DNA of 64,000 bases from Pleodorina starrii. Taxonomy: Eukaryota; Chlorophyta; Chlorophyceae; Chlamydomonadales; Volvocaceae. Position numbers and translations under genes: made by a program. The notes below the pieces were generated by a model. It saw only the letters and a list, made by a program, of their open reading frames with translations, was not told the DNA's origin and did not search any database. The DNA lies in the NCBI GenBank assembly GCA_030267565.1, contig BRXU01000038.1, positions 744,001 to 808,000 of the forward strand, read 5' to 3'. This document shows, one piece after another, positions 42,947-57,100 of the stretch. How positions within the stretch are numbered: the first letter of the stretch is position 1; the number at the start of each line of letters is the position of its first letter.

Positions 42947-45900
42947 TTACCCCCCCGCCGTGAATCCCCCGCCAGCCCCGCCCGCCGCCGCAGCTGCCGC
43001 GGCTGCAGCCGCCGCCGCTGCCGCCGCTGCCTTGGCCGCTTCCGCCGCCTCCGCCGGCGTCACGTTCATGATCCCCCTTCCAAAGTGCTCCGCCACCACT
43101 CCGAACCCGTCGGCCGCCTGACGCAACTCGGCGAAGAAGCGCTCGGGCTGCAGAGCGGCGGCCTGCGGAGTGGGGGGAGGGGGGCGGCAGGCGGGGCGGA
43201 GCAGATGGGGTGGGCGGATGGGGAGAGTAAAGTAAGGGGGGAAAGGGATCGGGCGGTAGGCGGACGCGCCGTGAACAGTCTTCGAGCGGAATGGGCTCAA
43301 GGCGGGCGGGGGCCAGCCAGGCGGAGGGGTTTGACGGCGGTGGGCCCTGTGCGAATCATGACGGGGGTGGGTCCCCTGAAGGGCCCTGTAGGCAGGAGGC
43401 GACCTGCTCCCCCCCCCTCCCGAGCCGAGGACTGTCCGCAAGCACCCGAGGACCACCCGTCATCCAGCCCTACAGCTAACGCCCCCCCCTTCCGTCCTGC
43501 CGACTCCCTGCCCCAACCACCCCCTCCCCTCCCTCCCCTCCCCACTCGAGCAGCTCCATTCGCATCCCCCCCTCCGTCAGTCAGCATCTGCATAAAACAA
43601 CCCCAAAACCGTTAAAAGCCTTAAAACCCTAAAAAAACTACTTTTCCCTTCCCCCTCCCCCCGGGACGAGTACCCGTACATATACGGTACCCTGGCATGC
43701 ACACACGTCCGACGTCCCCGCACCCACCTGCATGCTCGCCCGAATGTCGGCTATCCGGCGCTGTTCGGGGCCGCAGATGGGGCACTCCCGGTCGGCATCC
43801 CCCAGCTGGCGCAGGTTGTACGAATGGCCGCACATAAAGTGTACGACAGGAAGCTCCAGGGGGGCACCGGAGGCGGAGCAGCGGGAAGCCTGGAAGAAGC
43901 GGGGCTGTGCGTGTTCGTGCGTGCGTGTGTGTGTTTGGGGATGGAGGGGCGGAGGGGAGGGGGGGCGGAGGGGAGGGGGGTCAGGGAGTGATAAGCGCCT
44001 TTATATAACAAAGAGACACTGCGGACGTTGTTGACCAAGGGGGGATGGGGCGGGGGGGGGGGGGTCAGGAGAGTGCGGGGGCGGCTCATGCTTTGGTTGT
44101 TTGTTTGGGTCTGGTCTCGCTGCCGCTTACCAGTATCTCTCATACACACAAAAAGGGGGAGGGTGGGGAGTGGGACGGAGGGGGCGTGGCGTGGCCAGGA
44201 AACGCACCGTTCAGGTTGGGGGCAGCGAGGGCTTGGCGTTCCCGTTATTGATGTGGTGCAACATGATATGGTATGATATGACAGGGCACGAAGAAGGGGC
44301 ACCGGGAGTAGGGGGGCTGGCATTTGGCAGGTGGGGCAGCAGGGCAGGCGAGAGGGGCGGGAGGCGCGTACGGGAGGCGCGACGGTCCGCGGGCCGGTCT
44401 TCTTGGCGCCCCTGCACCCTCCCTCTCTTGATTTGCAACGCGGCTTGAATGGAAGCCGACAACGCCCCCCCCTTCTCCCCCCTCCCCCTCCCTCTCCCTC
44501 TGCCCCCCCCCCCCAGCAAAAGCATCTTGACCAACAGTCTCCAGCCCCTCCAGCCCCTCCAGCCAGCTCGCTGCGGTAACTTCTTTTTTACCCCCCGGCC
44601 CCTCCCCCCGGGTGCCGAACCCACCCACCTCATCTACCTCCCCCCCGCAGCCACCGCCCCTCTCAATTCCCTCCCCCTCCCCACACCCCCCACACACTCC
44701 CCCACACCCCCCACACACTCCCCCACACCCCCCACCCACCCACCCACACCCACACACACCCACCCACACCCACACACACCTGTGTCCTGATCCGGTTGAC
44801 CTCCTCTCGCAGTGCATTGGTCTCCGCTGCCAACCGGGAGATCGCCTTTGGGGGGGAGGGGAGGAGAGGGGGGAGAGGGGAGAGACGGAGGAGTGGGGGG
44901 AGTGGGGGGAGAGGGGGGAGTGGGGGCGGTGGGGGGAGTGGGGGGAGAGGGGAGGAGATTGGGAGGAGAGGGGGGTTGGGGAGTGGGGGGAGAGGGGGAA
45001 GAGAGGGAGGAGAGAGGGGGAGTGGGGGGGAGTGGGGGGCCCGGGGAGTGACGCCAGTGGAGGAAGGGGTCATGAGGACGCGCGGTCACAATCGGTCAAA
45101 CTAGGTAACAGACCGGCACGTCCGCAAAGAAGACCCAGGCAGACCCAGGCAGGTGGGTGGGGAGGTGGGTGGGTGGGTGGGTGGGTGGGTGGGGCAGGGG
45201 GGGGCAGGCCGATCCAGAAAGGCCCGGCACGCAGGCGGAGTCGCAGATAGGGTCATCGCCTCGTCGTCATCGTCGCGCCTCGACACCGTGGCGGCTCGGC
45301 TCGTACTTGCTACACCCTCGCGGTTTGTATACCACGCCCCCTGCTGCTTGCAAGCTTACCTCGCTGTCCTTTTGCAGACGAAGACGGCCTTCTTCTGTTA
45401 CTTTCCCGTTTAAGGGCGCCGGCCTATACCGGTATGTGGATAATCCCCCCTTTGCCTCTCTTCCCGTTCCGCTCCCCTGCCTCCACCCCACCCCACCCCA
45501 CCCCACCCCACCCCACCCCAGCCCAGATCCCACCTCCCTATCCGCCGCCACCGCTGCCGTGTCCCGCTGCAGCGACCGCTCCATGTAGCCGCGGATCAGG
45601 GACAGGGGCAGGCGCCGGGAGCGGGACAGGGTCTGGGGGACAGAACAGGAAAAGGGGGGGGAGTGGGCGAATTGGAGCGGGAAGTACCGGTAGTTTGGGC
45701 AAGTTGCGAGTGGCGCGGAGACCGTATACAGCCGGGTACGCGGGCACCGCACATGTGCCGGCACCTCACCCCGCCCCACCCCGCCCCACCTCGCTTCCCC
45801 CGCCAACCCACGGGTACCGTAGGTCACTCCCCCTTTGCGCCCACGTCACGACCATTACGGCACCCCCCTTCGGTCATTTGTTTCATTTCGCTGCGTCTTA

Positions 45901-48900
45901 CTCTGTTTCACAGCCAATCAGCCTGCTGTCTATCCGGGCTGCTCCTCCTCCACCCCTGGTGCCCCCCCTCCCCCCTTCCGTTGACCCGCTCCGGCAGGCA
46001 CCTGCCCCCCTCCCCGGGGGCTCCGGCGTATACGGTCCGTGGATAACCCCCCCGTTCACTCTTCAGACACCACCACCCCCCGGTTGTCGCTCGGCTCCCT
46101 CCCTCCCTCCCTCCCTCCCTCCCTCCCTCCCTCCCTCCCTCCCTCCCTCCCTCCCTCCCTCCCTCCCTCCCTCCCTCCCTCCCTCCCTCCGTCCCGCCCT
46201 CCCTCCCTTACCTGCAGCACCACCAGTGGCGGCAGCACCCCACTCCGCTCCACATGCTCTATAACCTGAGAGGGGGAAAGGGAAGCAGGGAGGAGAAGGC
46301 AGGGGGGAAGGGAGGGAGGGCGGGAGGGGGGGAGGGGGCCTTGGACGTAAGACTGGGCTGCTTCCGGGCAGCTGGCCCAACCTTCCAACTCCCAACTACC
46401 GTAACGTCAGTAAATCGACAAACCAACCAACAATCCGAGCACCCTACCCTCCAACCAACCAACCGCGTAGCGAGCCGAAGGCCCCTTCCGACCTCCCCCC
46501 CCCCGCAGAACCAATGCCCCCTCCTCCTCTCCTCCGCCTCCTCCTCCCAGCCCCAGCCGCAGCCGCAGCCGCCCCCTCTCCCTCCCCCCCTCCCCCCACC
46601 TTCCACCTCCCTCCCCCCACACCCCACACCCCCACACCCCACACCCCCTCCCCCCACCTGCATGATCTGCGCGCTGCAGTCGCTGACCGGCGGGTTGGAG
46701 TCGTGTTGCGACACAAAGTACTCGAGCACCTCCGACCAGAGAACCGGGTCGCCGCCCCTGAGCAGATGAGGGCAGAGGGGCGAGGGGGCAGAGGGGCGAG
46801 GGGGCAGAGGGGCGAGGGGGCAGAGGCGGTGTCGCATTAAGTGGTTGGGTAGGGGAGAGGGTTTGGAACAGAGGAGATGCCACAGCGGAGGGGGACGGAG
46901 GCGACGGCGCCACCTCACGAACCTCCCCTTTCTCACCCCTCCCCTCCTGGGGACCCACTGTGTGTCTTGTTGGGCCCGATGCACCGGTGCCTTGCTGGAT
47001 ACTGCACAACCCATGAAGGCACCGCCGCCCCACCCCTCCGCTCCCCTCCCCTCCCCTGCGGTCCACTGCAAACTCCGCATTGCAGATACCACCACCCCCC
47101 TCCGGTCGCAGTCCACATTTTACCCCCCCCCTCCCAAAACGCCCAAACTTCCCTCAACACAGCCACACAGCCACACACAGCCACACACGCACCTGGCCGC
47201 GTCCCCGTACTTGAGCACCGCCGAAATTAGTCCCGCGTGATCCCCACAGGCCATGTACACCTGATCATGATGAATGGGTTGTGTGTGTATGTGGGGGGCG
47301 GGGGAGGGGGGGAGGGTAAAAAAGGGGATAAGATGTGTGTATGGTGTGTGTGTGGGGGGGGGGGGGTGGGGTTTGGAAGGGGCGGAGCAGGAGAGTTGGA
47401 GAGGGGGTTTGGAGGGTGACTAGGGCGAGAGGGGCGTGTGGGGCTGCAGCAAGGGAGGGACGTGCACGGGGGCATGCCCTGGGTGGGTGCCGTACATACC
47501 CAGGGCAAGGGGGCGTGTGATGCCAAGCGCGGCACAATGCAATGGCGAGTGGGGGGTTATCCACGCAATGGGGGGGGGGGGCAACCTGCCCGCCCTGCCT
47601 GACCTGTGCCCATATTGCACACACGAAGGGGGGTTGGCTGCGGATGCCTCCCTCCCTCCCTCCCTCCCTCCCCCCCCTCCTCCCCAACAAATATTTCCTC
47701 AGGATCGGAGCATGTACACTCGCACACGCCGCCGACCCCACCCCTCCCCTTCTCCGTTCCTCCCCTGCGGTAATATCTACGTTATTATCCTCCGCCCCCT
47801 CCCCTTGCTCCTCCCCTCCCGTTGCTCCTCCCCTCCCCCCTCCCCGCCGCCAGGACCCGAACCCACCTGCAGCGCCTCTCGGGGCAGCCTCAGTCTGTCG
47901 TACAAGAACAGCAGCCCCCGCCGGAAGCCGTGCAGCCGGCACAGAACCAGCGCGTGATCCGGATCGTACGACGGACCGCCGTACATGCCGCCTCCCCCGC
48001 CTCCTCCGGTGGTGGGGTCGGGCAGGTGCACGTGGGGGGGCCAGCCCCGGGCCAACAGGTCGAGGGCCTTGGACCGGCGGGCCTGAGTTACGGGAGGGGT
48101 AATCAAAACGGAGGGGAGGGGAGCGGGGGGTCAGGGAGTGATGTGCTCGAGTGGCGAACATATAACAAAGAGACACTGCGGACGTTGGGGGGCGGGGCGC
48201 AGGGGAGGAGGGACACCGGGGGAGGTTGGGATGAGACCGCAGAGCGATGGAAACTTGGAACGAAGGCGACCCAAAGCCCCAGCAAGCAAGGGAGCAAACG
48301 AGCAAGAGAGCATGTGAGCGAGCGAGGTTTGAACACAAGAGGCGTTCGGATAAGAGACGCGGGGGAGCTGATACGGTACTGGAGCGAGCAAAGCCAGGCG
48401 AAGCCAGGCCAGCAGAGCAGAGCCATGCCTGGCAACGCAAAGCCAGCCGGATGCCTGATACACACACCCCAAGAAGATAATGTGCAATACGGACCCACCC
48501 CTAAACACCCCAACCCCCCCCATACCCTCCCACTCCTCCCTCTCACGCTCACGCTCACCGGCACCCACGACCCACCTCCGCGTCCAGACCCATGGCTCCG
48601 GCGGTGCCGGCGGCAGAGGAGCCCGGTCCCGGTCTCGGCCCTGAGGCGGAAGCGGCGGCGGCGGAAGAGGCGGCGGAGGAGGCGGCGGAAGAGGCGGAAG
48701 AGGCCGCCCCCTCCGGGCCCGCGGGCGCTGAGACGCTGCGGTGGTGGCCCCCCCCTGGAGCCGCCTCCTCAGCACCCGAAGCAGCTGCCGTTGGACCGGG
48801 GGCTGCTGCGCCTCCGTGGCCTCCGTGAGAGGTGGCACCCGCACCCGCACCAGTGCCCACACCCGCGCCTATACCGGTACCGGTGCCCCCTGCTGCCGCT

Positions 48901-51900
48901 GCTGCCGCTGCTGCCGCTGTTGCCGCTGCTGCCGCTGTTGCTGCTGCTGCCGGGGCGGTGGAGGACGCGGAGGAGGCGAGGGCGGCGGAGGCGGGGGCGG
49001 CGGATGCGGACGGCAGCGCCTGGGGAGAGAGGGAGAGAGGGAGGGAGGGAGGGGAAGGGGGGGTGGATGGTGGCGGAGACAAGCAGGTGCGGGGGCGGTT
49101 ACAAGGGCTGGGCAGGCATGGTTTCGGAGCGGGGTTAGGGGTGGGCATGATGGTGGTGGTGGGTGGGAGCAGATGGAATTCGGGGGTTGGGGGTTGAAAG
49201 GCGAGTCAAGTTTGGCGGGGAATGGCCGGCTGCTAGGAAAGGGGGCTTCTATGGGCTTATCGTCCAGATGGAGGGGAGCCGCAGCCGCCCGTCCCAATCC
49301 CGACCCCAAAGTCACACACCCCGTTCGCCGGGGCCCCAAAGCCACACCGTGTTGCCTTTCGCCGCACCCTCAAGGACCGGCAACCCCCCCACCCCCCGCC
49401 CCCCCCGGATATTCGCTGATTCGATACCGTTTACGGGCTCCGGCCTATACGTGGATAACCCCACCCCACCCCCTTTTCCTGGCGTCTCCGTCCCTTCGCT
49501 GCGGTCTCCTTTCTCTTACCCCTCCCTAAGCGCCCCCGGCCTATACGTGGGTAACCCCTCCCTTCCCTGTAGCGAATCACGTGTCCCTCCTCGGTTCGGC
49601 GGCCTCCACGATACCGTATGTGATGTAATGCGACACGTGGCAACACGGCCCCAACCACCACCCCGCGCCCCCCAACCACCTCACCTCAGCGGGGCAGAGC
49701 ACCAAATGATGCAGCAAAGCAGCATACGACACAAGACAAGAGTACGGCACCTATACGACATCCGTACCCACCTGCAGTGGCGGCGCCTTTGCCTTCTTGG
49801 ACCCCTGCTGCTTCGTCGGGTGCTGCTGCTGCTGCGGCGGCGGCGGCGGCGGTTGTGACGGTTGCTGCGGTTGCGGTTGCGGTTGTTGTGTCGGTTGGTT
49901 CCACAGTTGGTCTGCCAGGTACAGCTCCAGCAGTGTGTGGTACAGCAACCGCTCGTACGACCGGGATCGTTCGTACATGGCCGCGACATCGTCGCCCTGG
50001 ACGCCGCCGCTGGCGTGCCCGTGCCCGTGGTTATTGTGCGCTGCTGCTGCCGCTGCCGAGTTGTGGTTGGCATTGGTGTTGAGGATGTATTCGCACAGCA
50101 GCATGAGGGCGGTGGGCTCGCCGCTGTACAGGTGCGCAAAGTCGGAGACGGAGGCGAAATAGGGGGGTGTGGTGGTGCCTGGGGAGAGGGGGGGGCGGCG
50201 GAGGAGGGTGGGGGGCAGGGACCAGGGAGGGTGGGGATGGGGCTGGGGTGGGGTGGGGTGGGGAGCGGGGGGCTGGGAATGGAATGCGTCCTTGGTGATG
50301 GGGCAAAGTGGGGGTTTTCCCCGTACAGGCCGGAGCCCGGCTGGAGCTGGGGGTGGGGAAAATGTGGCAGAAGGGAAGCAGGGCCGACGGGAGGCGAAGG
50401 GGATTGTGGCTTTCGCAGAGCCAGGGCCGGCAGCCCAGGAAGGAAAGGGGGCGGGGGTTTGAGGGACACGGGGAGGGGGAGGGGAGGGGAAGCCTTGGGA
50501 CCCTGGCGCCAGGGGTCGCCGACGGACCCCGGCAAATGCATGTGCTCGATTGCTCATACGGTTCCTTAATCAACCGTAACGCGAGTCACGCGGCTGCTGC
50601 TGCCGCGGGGCTGGTGCGAGCTGGAGGGAGAGCTGGAGACAGAGCTGGAGGGCGCAGATGCTTGTCGCCCGAGTGGTGTTGAAGGACATGCATGGGAGGA
50701 CGGGTCATGAGGAAAAGGCCCCGACACGATAGGACCCAGCCCCGACTGCCGGTCCACTGCCCCCCAACCCCCCCACCCTCCGCCGCTCCCGGCCCAGTTC
50801 TGCAAAAGGCCTTATTCCCCCTCCCCTAACTGCCGTACCTGCCGTACTCGTCGCCGCCGTACTGCTACCCGGGTGCGGCCCGCAGCAGAGGTCCATGATG
50901 AGACCTGTGGCCGCCTCGGGTCGCAACCCGATCAGCGACTTGCCGTACTTTTTCAGGGCCTCGGCGCGCCTGTGTTTGGGGGTGGGGGTCAGGGCGGGCG
51001 GGGACGGGAGGGGAGGGGGAGGCGAGGGGGCGAGGATGGAGGGGAGAGGGCGGCGGGGGGGCGGGGCGGGCGGGTTGCGCCAGGGGCGGTGGGGGCTGCC
51101 GGGGATTTTAAACTGGCACTGGAAGCCGCCCCCACCCTGGAGTGCAGGCACCGGGCCCCCGGTCCCCACACTGACCCTGGCCCTGACCCCGGCGCTAGCC
51201 CTTGGCCCTGGCCCCCGCCCACGGACAAATCCCTCTGCCTAGAAGACCCTCCCACTGAACCGCTTGACTCAAACCTTGAAGATACTCCAACATACGCCCT
51301 CAGCGAACATCCCAGCAATGGGTCCCGATCCCCCGCAACCCAGAACCCATAAACAAGGTCCCCTTGACGCTGCTTCTCGAGTCCCCCCAGCTCATCCGCA
51401 AGTCTTACCTCTTTCCCCCTCCCCCCCGCCTCTCCCCCTAGCCGCCCACCTGGACCGCGGCAGCATCTCCAGGTAGGCGATGGCGTCATCCCCATCACCC
51501 AGCTCGTCCAACAGGATGTCGAGTACGGCGTCGATCTGTCGTACATGGTACCGCATGATGGTCAGTGTGGCGGTACCGTAAATATGTCGTACCAGGACAC
51601 ACACACAGGCGCTGGGAGGGTGGGGCGCTCCTCCTGAGCCCCCACATGCCCCCTCCCCTCCCTCCCCTCCCCCCGGGGGGAATAATGGAACATATCACTC
51701 CCTGATCCCCCCCGGGGGCAACAGAAGCTCCCAGCTCAAGTGTTTGGGGGAGGTGAGGCAAGCGCCCACGCCTCCCCCTTTTACCCCTCCGACATCCCCA
51801 GTCCCGTCCTCCCAGTCCCCCGTCCGCTCCTCTCCCCTCCGTCCCCCAGCAGTGGCATCTTCTTTCCTCCCCTGCCCCGTCCCCCCCCTCGCTCGTCCAC

Positions 51901-54054
51901 CCCGGCACTCGCTCGTCCACTCCGGCACTCGCTCGTCCACTCCGGCACTCGCTCGTCCACTCCGGCACTCGCTCGTCCACTCCGGCACTCGCTCGTCCAC
52001 CCCGGCACTCGCCCACCCAGCCCCAGGCCCCCCAACCCCTCCTACCTGCCCCGCCGCGTCCGCCACCCACAGCGCATGTTCCGCGTAGCCCGCCCCCCGC
52101 AGCACCCGAACCGCCGTGTCCGCGTCAAAGCTGAGGACAGCGCCGATCGAGGCTGAGGCTGAGGCTGAGGCTGAGGCTGAGGGGGCGGAGGGGGGCTGAG
52201 TCGCGGAGGAGGGCTGCTGCTGCCGCCGGCAGACGAGCATGAGGCACGAGGCAAGGGAAGCAAGGGCAAGAGGCAAGGGGCAAGGGCGGGGGCAAGGGCG
52301 GGGCAAGGGGGCAAACCAAACAGGTCAGGGACAGGTCGGACCGCGATCGGTCACCGTGGGTGGATGTACCGGTATGTGCGCACGAAAGCGGGACCCGGAA
52401 GAAGACACGCCGCGTCGCGTCGCGTCGCGTCGCGTCGAGTCGCGTCGCGGCGGCAGGCTGCTGCTGCTGCTGTTGCTGCCTGTCCGGAAGACTCGTACAC
52501 GGCAAGGCAGCGTAAACTGCTTGGCTTCCGGCGCTTTTCTCCCCGCCCCTACTTCCATACACACACCGCACACCGCACATACACACCTGCCGCTGCTTGC
52601 GGCCCCCGCCAGACGCCCCAGACGTCGTTGCGCCCGACGGACAGCAGGCTTCCGCCGCCGCGGCAGCCGCAGCCGCAGCCGCAGCCGCCGCCGCAGCCGC
52701 GGAGGTGAGGTGCCGCCGCGGCCTGCGCGCGAGGCCGGGGTCGGAGGCGGAGGCGACCGCGGCGGCGGTCGCAGCCCCGGCCTCGGGAGCGGCTTTGGCG
52801 GCGGCATGGCCCGGGCCCGGGCCCGGCGCTGCGGTGGTGGTGGGTGCTGCTCCGCCCACACCGCCCCTCCGGATGAAGGCGTCTAGTTTGGAAATGTCCT
52901 GATGAGGAGCGGGGCGGGTTTGTAGGGTTGTTTTAGGGTTTACAGGGTTTAGGGTTGGGTTTTAGAGTTTTGGAATCTGGAAATCCAAAGAGGCAAGGGA
53001 TGTGGGGCCCGGGGGTCAGGGCAGAAGAGCCGCAGCGGAGGAACAGACGATGCGCCGTTGCCGAACAGACCCAAGAGCACTACCGGTAGGTCACGATGGA
53101 ATCCGATGGGAGGGGGTCAGGAAGCGGGGGCCCGGGGGGAAGAAGGGCCTCTGGTAAGAACACGGGACGAGATGCGAGTAGATGGGTAATTTAGGTATAC
53201 CGGTACACGTCCGTCCGGGGAGCTCTGTGAGCCCCTCCCCACGGTCTCCCCTTTTTCTCTCCCTCTCTCTCTCTCACTTCTCCCCACTCCCGGCCTATAC
53301 GTGGATAACCCCCCGTGATCCGCGACGCACCTTGAGTTTGGTGTAGCAGTTGAGTAGCAGTGTGGTGTGATCGCATGTGGCCAGGCCCTGCGGGGGGGGG
53401 GGTTAGGTTTTTAGAGTTGGGTTTAAAGGTAAAGAGGTCTAGCTGTTTTCTCTTAGATGTTTTCTATGGCTCTTTAAGGGTTTATAACACCCTAAACCAA
53501 CCCTGGAAGAGGGGACAGTGCAGTGCTAACGCCCTTCCCCTGCAGCCTGTCCAGACCATATCGTGTGGCTGCCCCACACGTTCCGTGCCCCTCACCGCTC
53601 CTTGTGGGTATCAGCGCCCCAGCCCAACTAGCCCCCTCCGCCTCTTCCAGCTCAGCCCCCTCCTAACCCCCCTTCCGGGAGGTAACAGGCCCAGCTGCCC
53701 CCCCCCTTCCCCCCTTCTATCCCCCTCCCCGATATATCAGGCAATCCTCAGGTAATATCCCAGGTAACTGCGTTGCGTTCCCTCGCCTCGGGCCGTTCTT
53801 ATTACCCCCAACACACACCTCGAGGAGGCTGGCACGCAGCCTCCCCCCGCCTCCCCCCTCCTCTCACCCGCTCGTGCATGAGCTCCAGGTAGGCAGTCAG
53901 ATTGTGGATCCGCTGAGCGTCCAGGAAGCGGCGGATCACGTACGACGGCTCCAACTGACCAACCGTCTCAAGGTACTGCGTCATGGCGGCGTCGTACTCG
54001 CCCTGTTTTGGCCGAGGCAACGGGATTCTGCCGTCTGTGTGTGTGTGTGTGTAT

Positions 54055-54107
<53 letters not shown>

Positions 54108-57100
54108 GGCAGCCCTAAGCCCTACGCCCCATGTGCCCGCAGCCCAATCCAACCCGGTCCGGCCCGGCCCCGCCCGACCCATAATGGGTCATCACTTTGC
54201 AAATATTAACTCCGGGCACGAAGGGGCGGGCTCTGGCCCACCTTCCTTTGCACCGTTGCGTTGCAATTGCGGATGCTGATCGAGATTAGGTACACAGAGG
54301 TATGGTACGTCCCACCTCTGCCCGCGCTGCTGCTGCTCAACACAGGGTGAGGTACGTCCTACCACTGCCCGCGCTGCTGCTGCTGCTACCCAGCCATGCC
54401 AGCTAACCGCGCACGCCACCCATGCATTCGTCTCCCGTCTATACCATCCCGTCGTACATGCCGTGGTACGGTCCGTACCTTGCTGTACAGGTGGTCGCCC
54501 CAGCGCTGGTGTATGTTGGCCAGCGTGGCTGCGTCGGCCGCCCCCGGGACACCACCGCCAGCCCCAGCCCCAGATCCAGCCCAGCAGCGGGCCACGTCCA
54601 GGGCCAGCTTGTGCAGCGAGCGGCGCAGCAGGGCCTGAGGCAACGTCAAGAGGGAGGGGGAGAGGATGAGAGCGAAGACGTAAGCGTGAGCGTCAGCGTG
54701 ACAGAGGAGGGCCTGAGGCAACGCCAAGAGGCAGGGGGTCAGGGAGTGACAGAGGGAGGACCCTCCGCCAAGAGGCAAGGGGAGAGGATGGGAGGCGGCG
54801 CCGAGCAGGAGCATGAGCAGGGCGGCGCCCCAGGGCCCCCGCATGTCGCCCCCGCATGTGTGGACGGAGGATCCCGCCCCCGCATGTGTGGACGGAGGAT
54901 CCCGGGGATGCACTTCCCTACCCCGGCCCGCCCCGCCGCGGGCGTCTCGTCCTGGCCCGCCCCCTTGCCCTCCCCTCCCCTCGCCTCTCCCCTCCCCTCG
55001 CCCCGCCCGCCCTACCCCGCGCCCCACACCGCGCCACCCCCCTCCTGGTTTCGTTCTTGCATTTCACTCTTCAAATCCCCCTCCCTCCCGCACCTCGAGC
55101 TGTGAGGCCAGGTCGATCTCGCGGTAGCTCCAAACCACACCGGCAGCTGCGGAGATGACCGCAAGGGGGAGGGAAAGGTGGAGGAAGGCGGATGGGCGGC
55201 GGTTCATCGGCAGAGAACTTGGTCTCCGTGGGTTGGTAGGGTTTTAACTTGGGCAGGGCCCCGACGCTGAGGCCAATTCGTCGCCGTGTGCTTGATGAGG
55301 TGATGACCGCCCTCAAGACGGATACGGCCATCGGCTGACCTCCCCCACCCCCCCGGGAACACATTCCCACACACGAGCACGAACCCCGCCGGTCTAACTC
55401 CCCAAGTCCCTCCTCAGATCCTACATCCCTAAAACCGCTAATCCCCTCCTCAGAAACGCCGCCCGCCGCCCGGCGCTCTCCCAAGACCTCCCATCCTCTG
55501 CTGCGGTTATTTCGTATTTAACCCCCCCTCCCCCACCCGCCCACCCCCACCCCACCCACCACCAACACCCCTCTTCTCGCCAAACCCCGCTTTCCTCGCC
55601 ACGCACCCGTGACGGCGTGTACGGCACCCCACGCGCAGAACACGTGCTGCAGGCCCTGCAGTACGAACGTGCCCGCCAGCAGCTTCGTCCGTACGTCCGC
55701 CAGCTGCAGGCAGCTGCTGCCGCCCAGGCCGCCACCGCCGCCGGAGACGGGTGCCAGGCCTGCGGAGCCAATGCTCAGTCCCAGCCCCAGCCCCGCGCCA
55801 CTGACGCTGCTGGAGAGGAGGCTGGCGGCGGGGGCGGCGGAGGCGGCCGAGGCGCTGTCGTCGCGGGTCACCTTTCGGAGGTGGAAGGGGGGAGGTGGGG
55901 AGGTGGGGAGGGGGGAGGTGGGGAGGAGGGAGGGGGGAGGGAAGGAAAACAGCCGGTAGGGGGGCGAGGGGCGAAGAGGGGAGGGGGTAACGGGGAGCAG
56001 AGGGGGTTGGGTGCGACGATCTAAACAGGCAACAAGCGGAAAGGGCGAGGGAGGCGGGAGTGGGAAGGTGCGGGAGATGGGGGGCGAGGCGATGAGGAAA
56101 GGGGGGGGGCTCGGGGGGGCCGGTGGCCCGGCGACCCTATGTGGGGTATCGCAGCGCGAGTCGGACGTCGCACATCACATCAGTAGTGCTGCGCTCGGCG
56201 ATTGCGTTCCATCGCCCACGTAGCAAGCATTGTAGCTAGCCGCCGACCCAGCCTCCAAGCCCTAAGCCCAGCCCTCAAACAAAGCAAGAGACCAAAGCAA
56301 AGCTCGTCCTTCATACCAAGGCCCCAGGAAAGGGATGGCCAGATGCCGCATAAGACCCTGAGACCAGCTCAAAAGGGCCCTACGATGCCGGGCTCCCGCT
56401 TGAAAGTTGACACCGTAGCGCCCCCCCCCCCCCGGTCGCTCGCCCCCTAGTCCTGCGCTGCTGCCGCTGCAGACCCCCACTCCCGGCGGAACCCTCTCCC
56501 CCTTTCGCCTCGCACCTCCGGCATACGCACTGCCACTCACACACGCACACACACGCACATACACACACACCTCGCCCGGTCCCCCCTCCATCCGAAGGTC
56601 GGGTTCCGGAGCCGGTCAAGGTCCAGATACGGGCAAGCAGGCGAGCGCAGCACGCGGGTCCTCCTCCCCCCCTCCCCTCCCTCCAACCCACCACCCCCTC
56701 CAACCCACCACGGCCAGGTATCTCCCGAACGGCATCAGCCGCTGCTTGACGCCCTCGAACGCCGTACAACCCGCTCGCGTGTCCGCCGTGTAGTCGTACA
56801 AACCCTGGCGGTAAGGATGGGCGGGGGGCGCAGAGCGCGAGGGGCGGGGGGACCGGGCGCGGGTGCTGGGACGGGTGCAGGGACGGGTGTGGGGTTGAGC
56901 GGGCGATGACACCGTGTGTGTGTATGGTGACGGCTGATTGATGGACATGCGCTGCTGTTGCTGCTGCTGCTGCAACATGCACCGCTTGCGGGTGTGTTGA
57001 ATGCTGAGGGGCATGGTGAGGTGTACGTGCTAGAAACGTGGTTGGCTGCCAAACAGCGGCAGGTCGACTGCCCTGGCCGCGCAGACTCACACCGCAATGC

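Noticed and set aside
46054..46395. Arg/Glu/Gly-repeat frames
   Set aside because: Translation of the (CCCT)n microsatellite; only 46212-46265 is coding (VPS11 exon 22).
54000..54110. Thr/His- or Val/Cys-rich coding frames
   Set aside because: Translation of a (GT)n microsatellite inside VPS11 intron 10.
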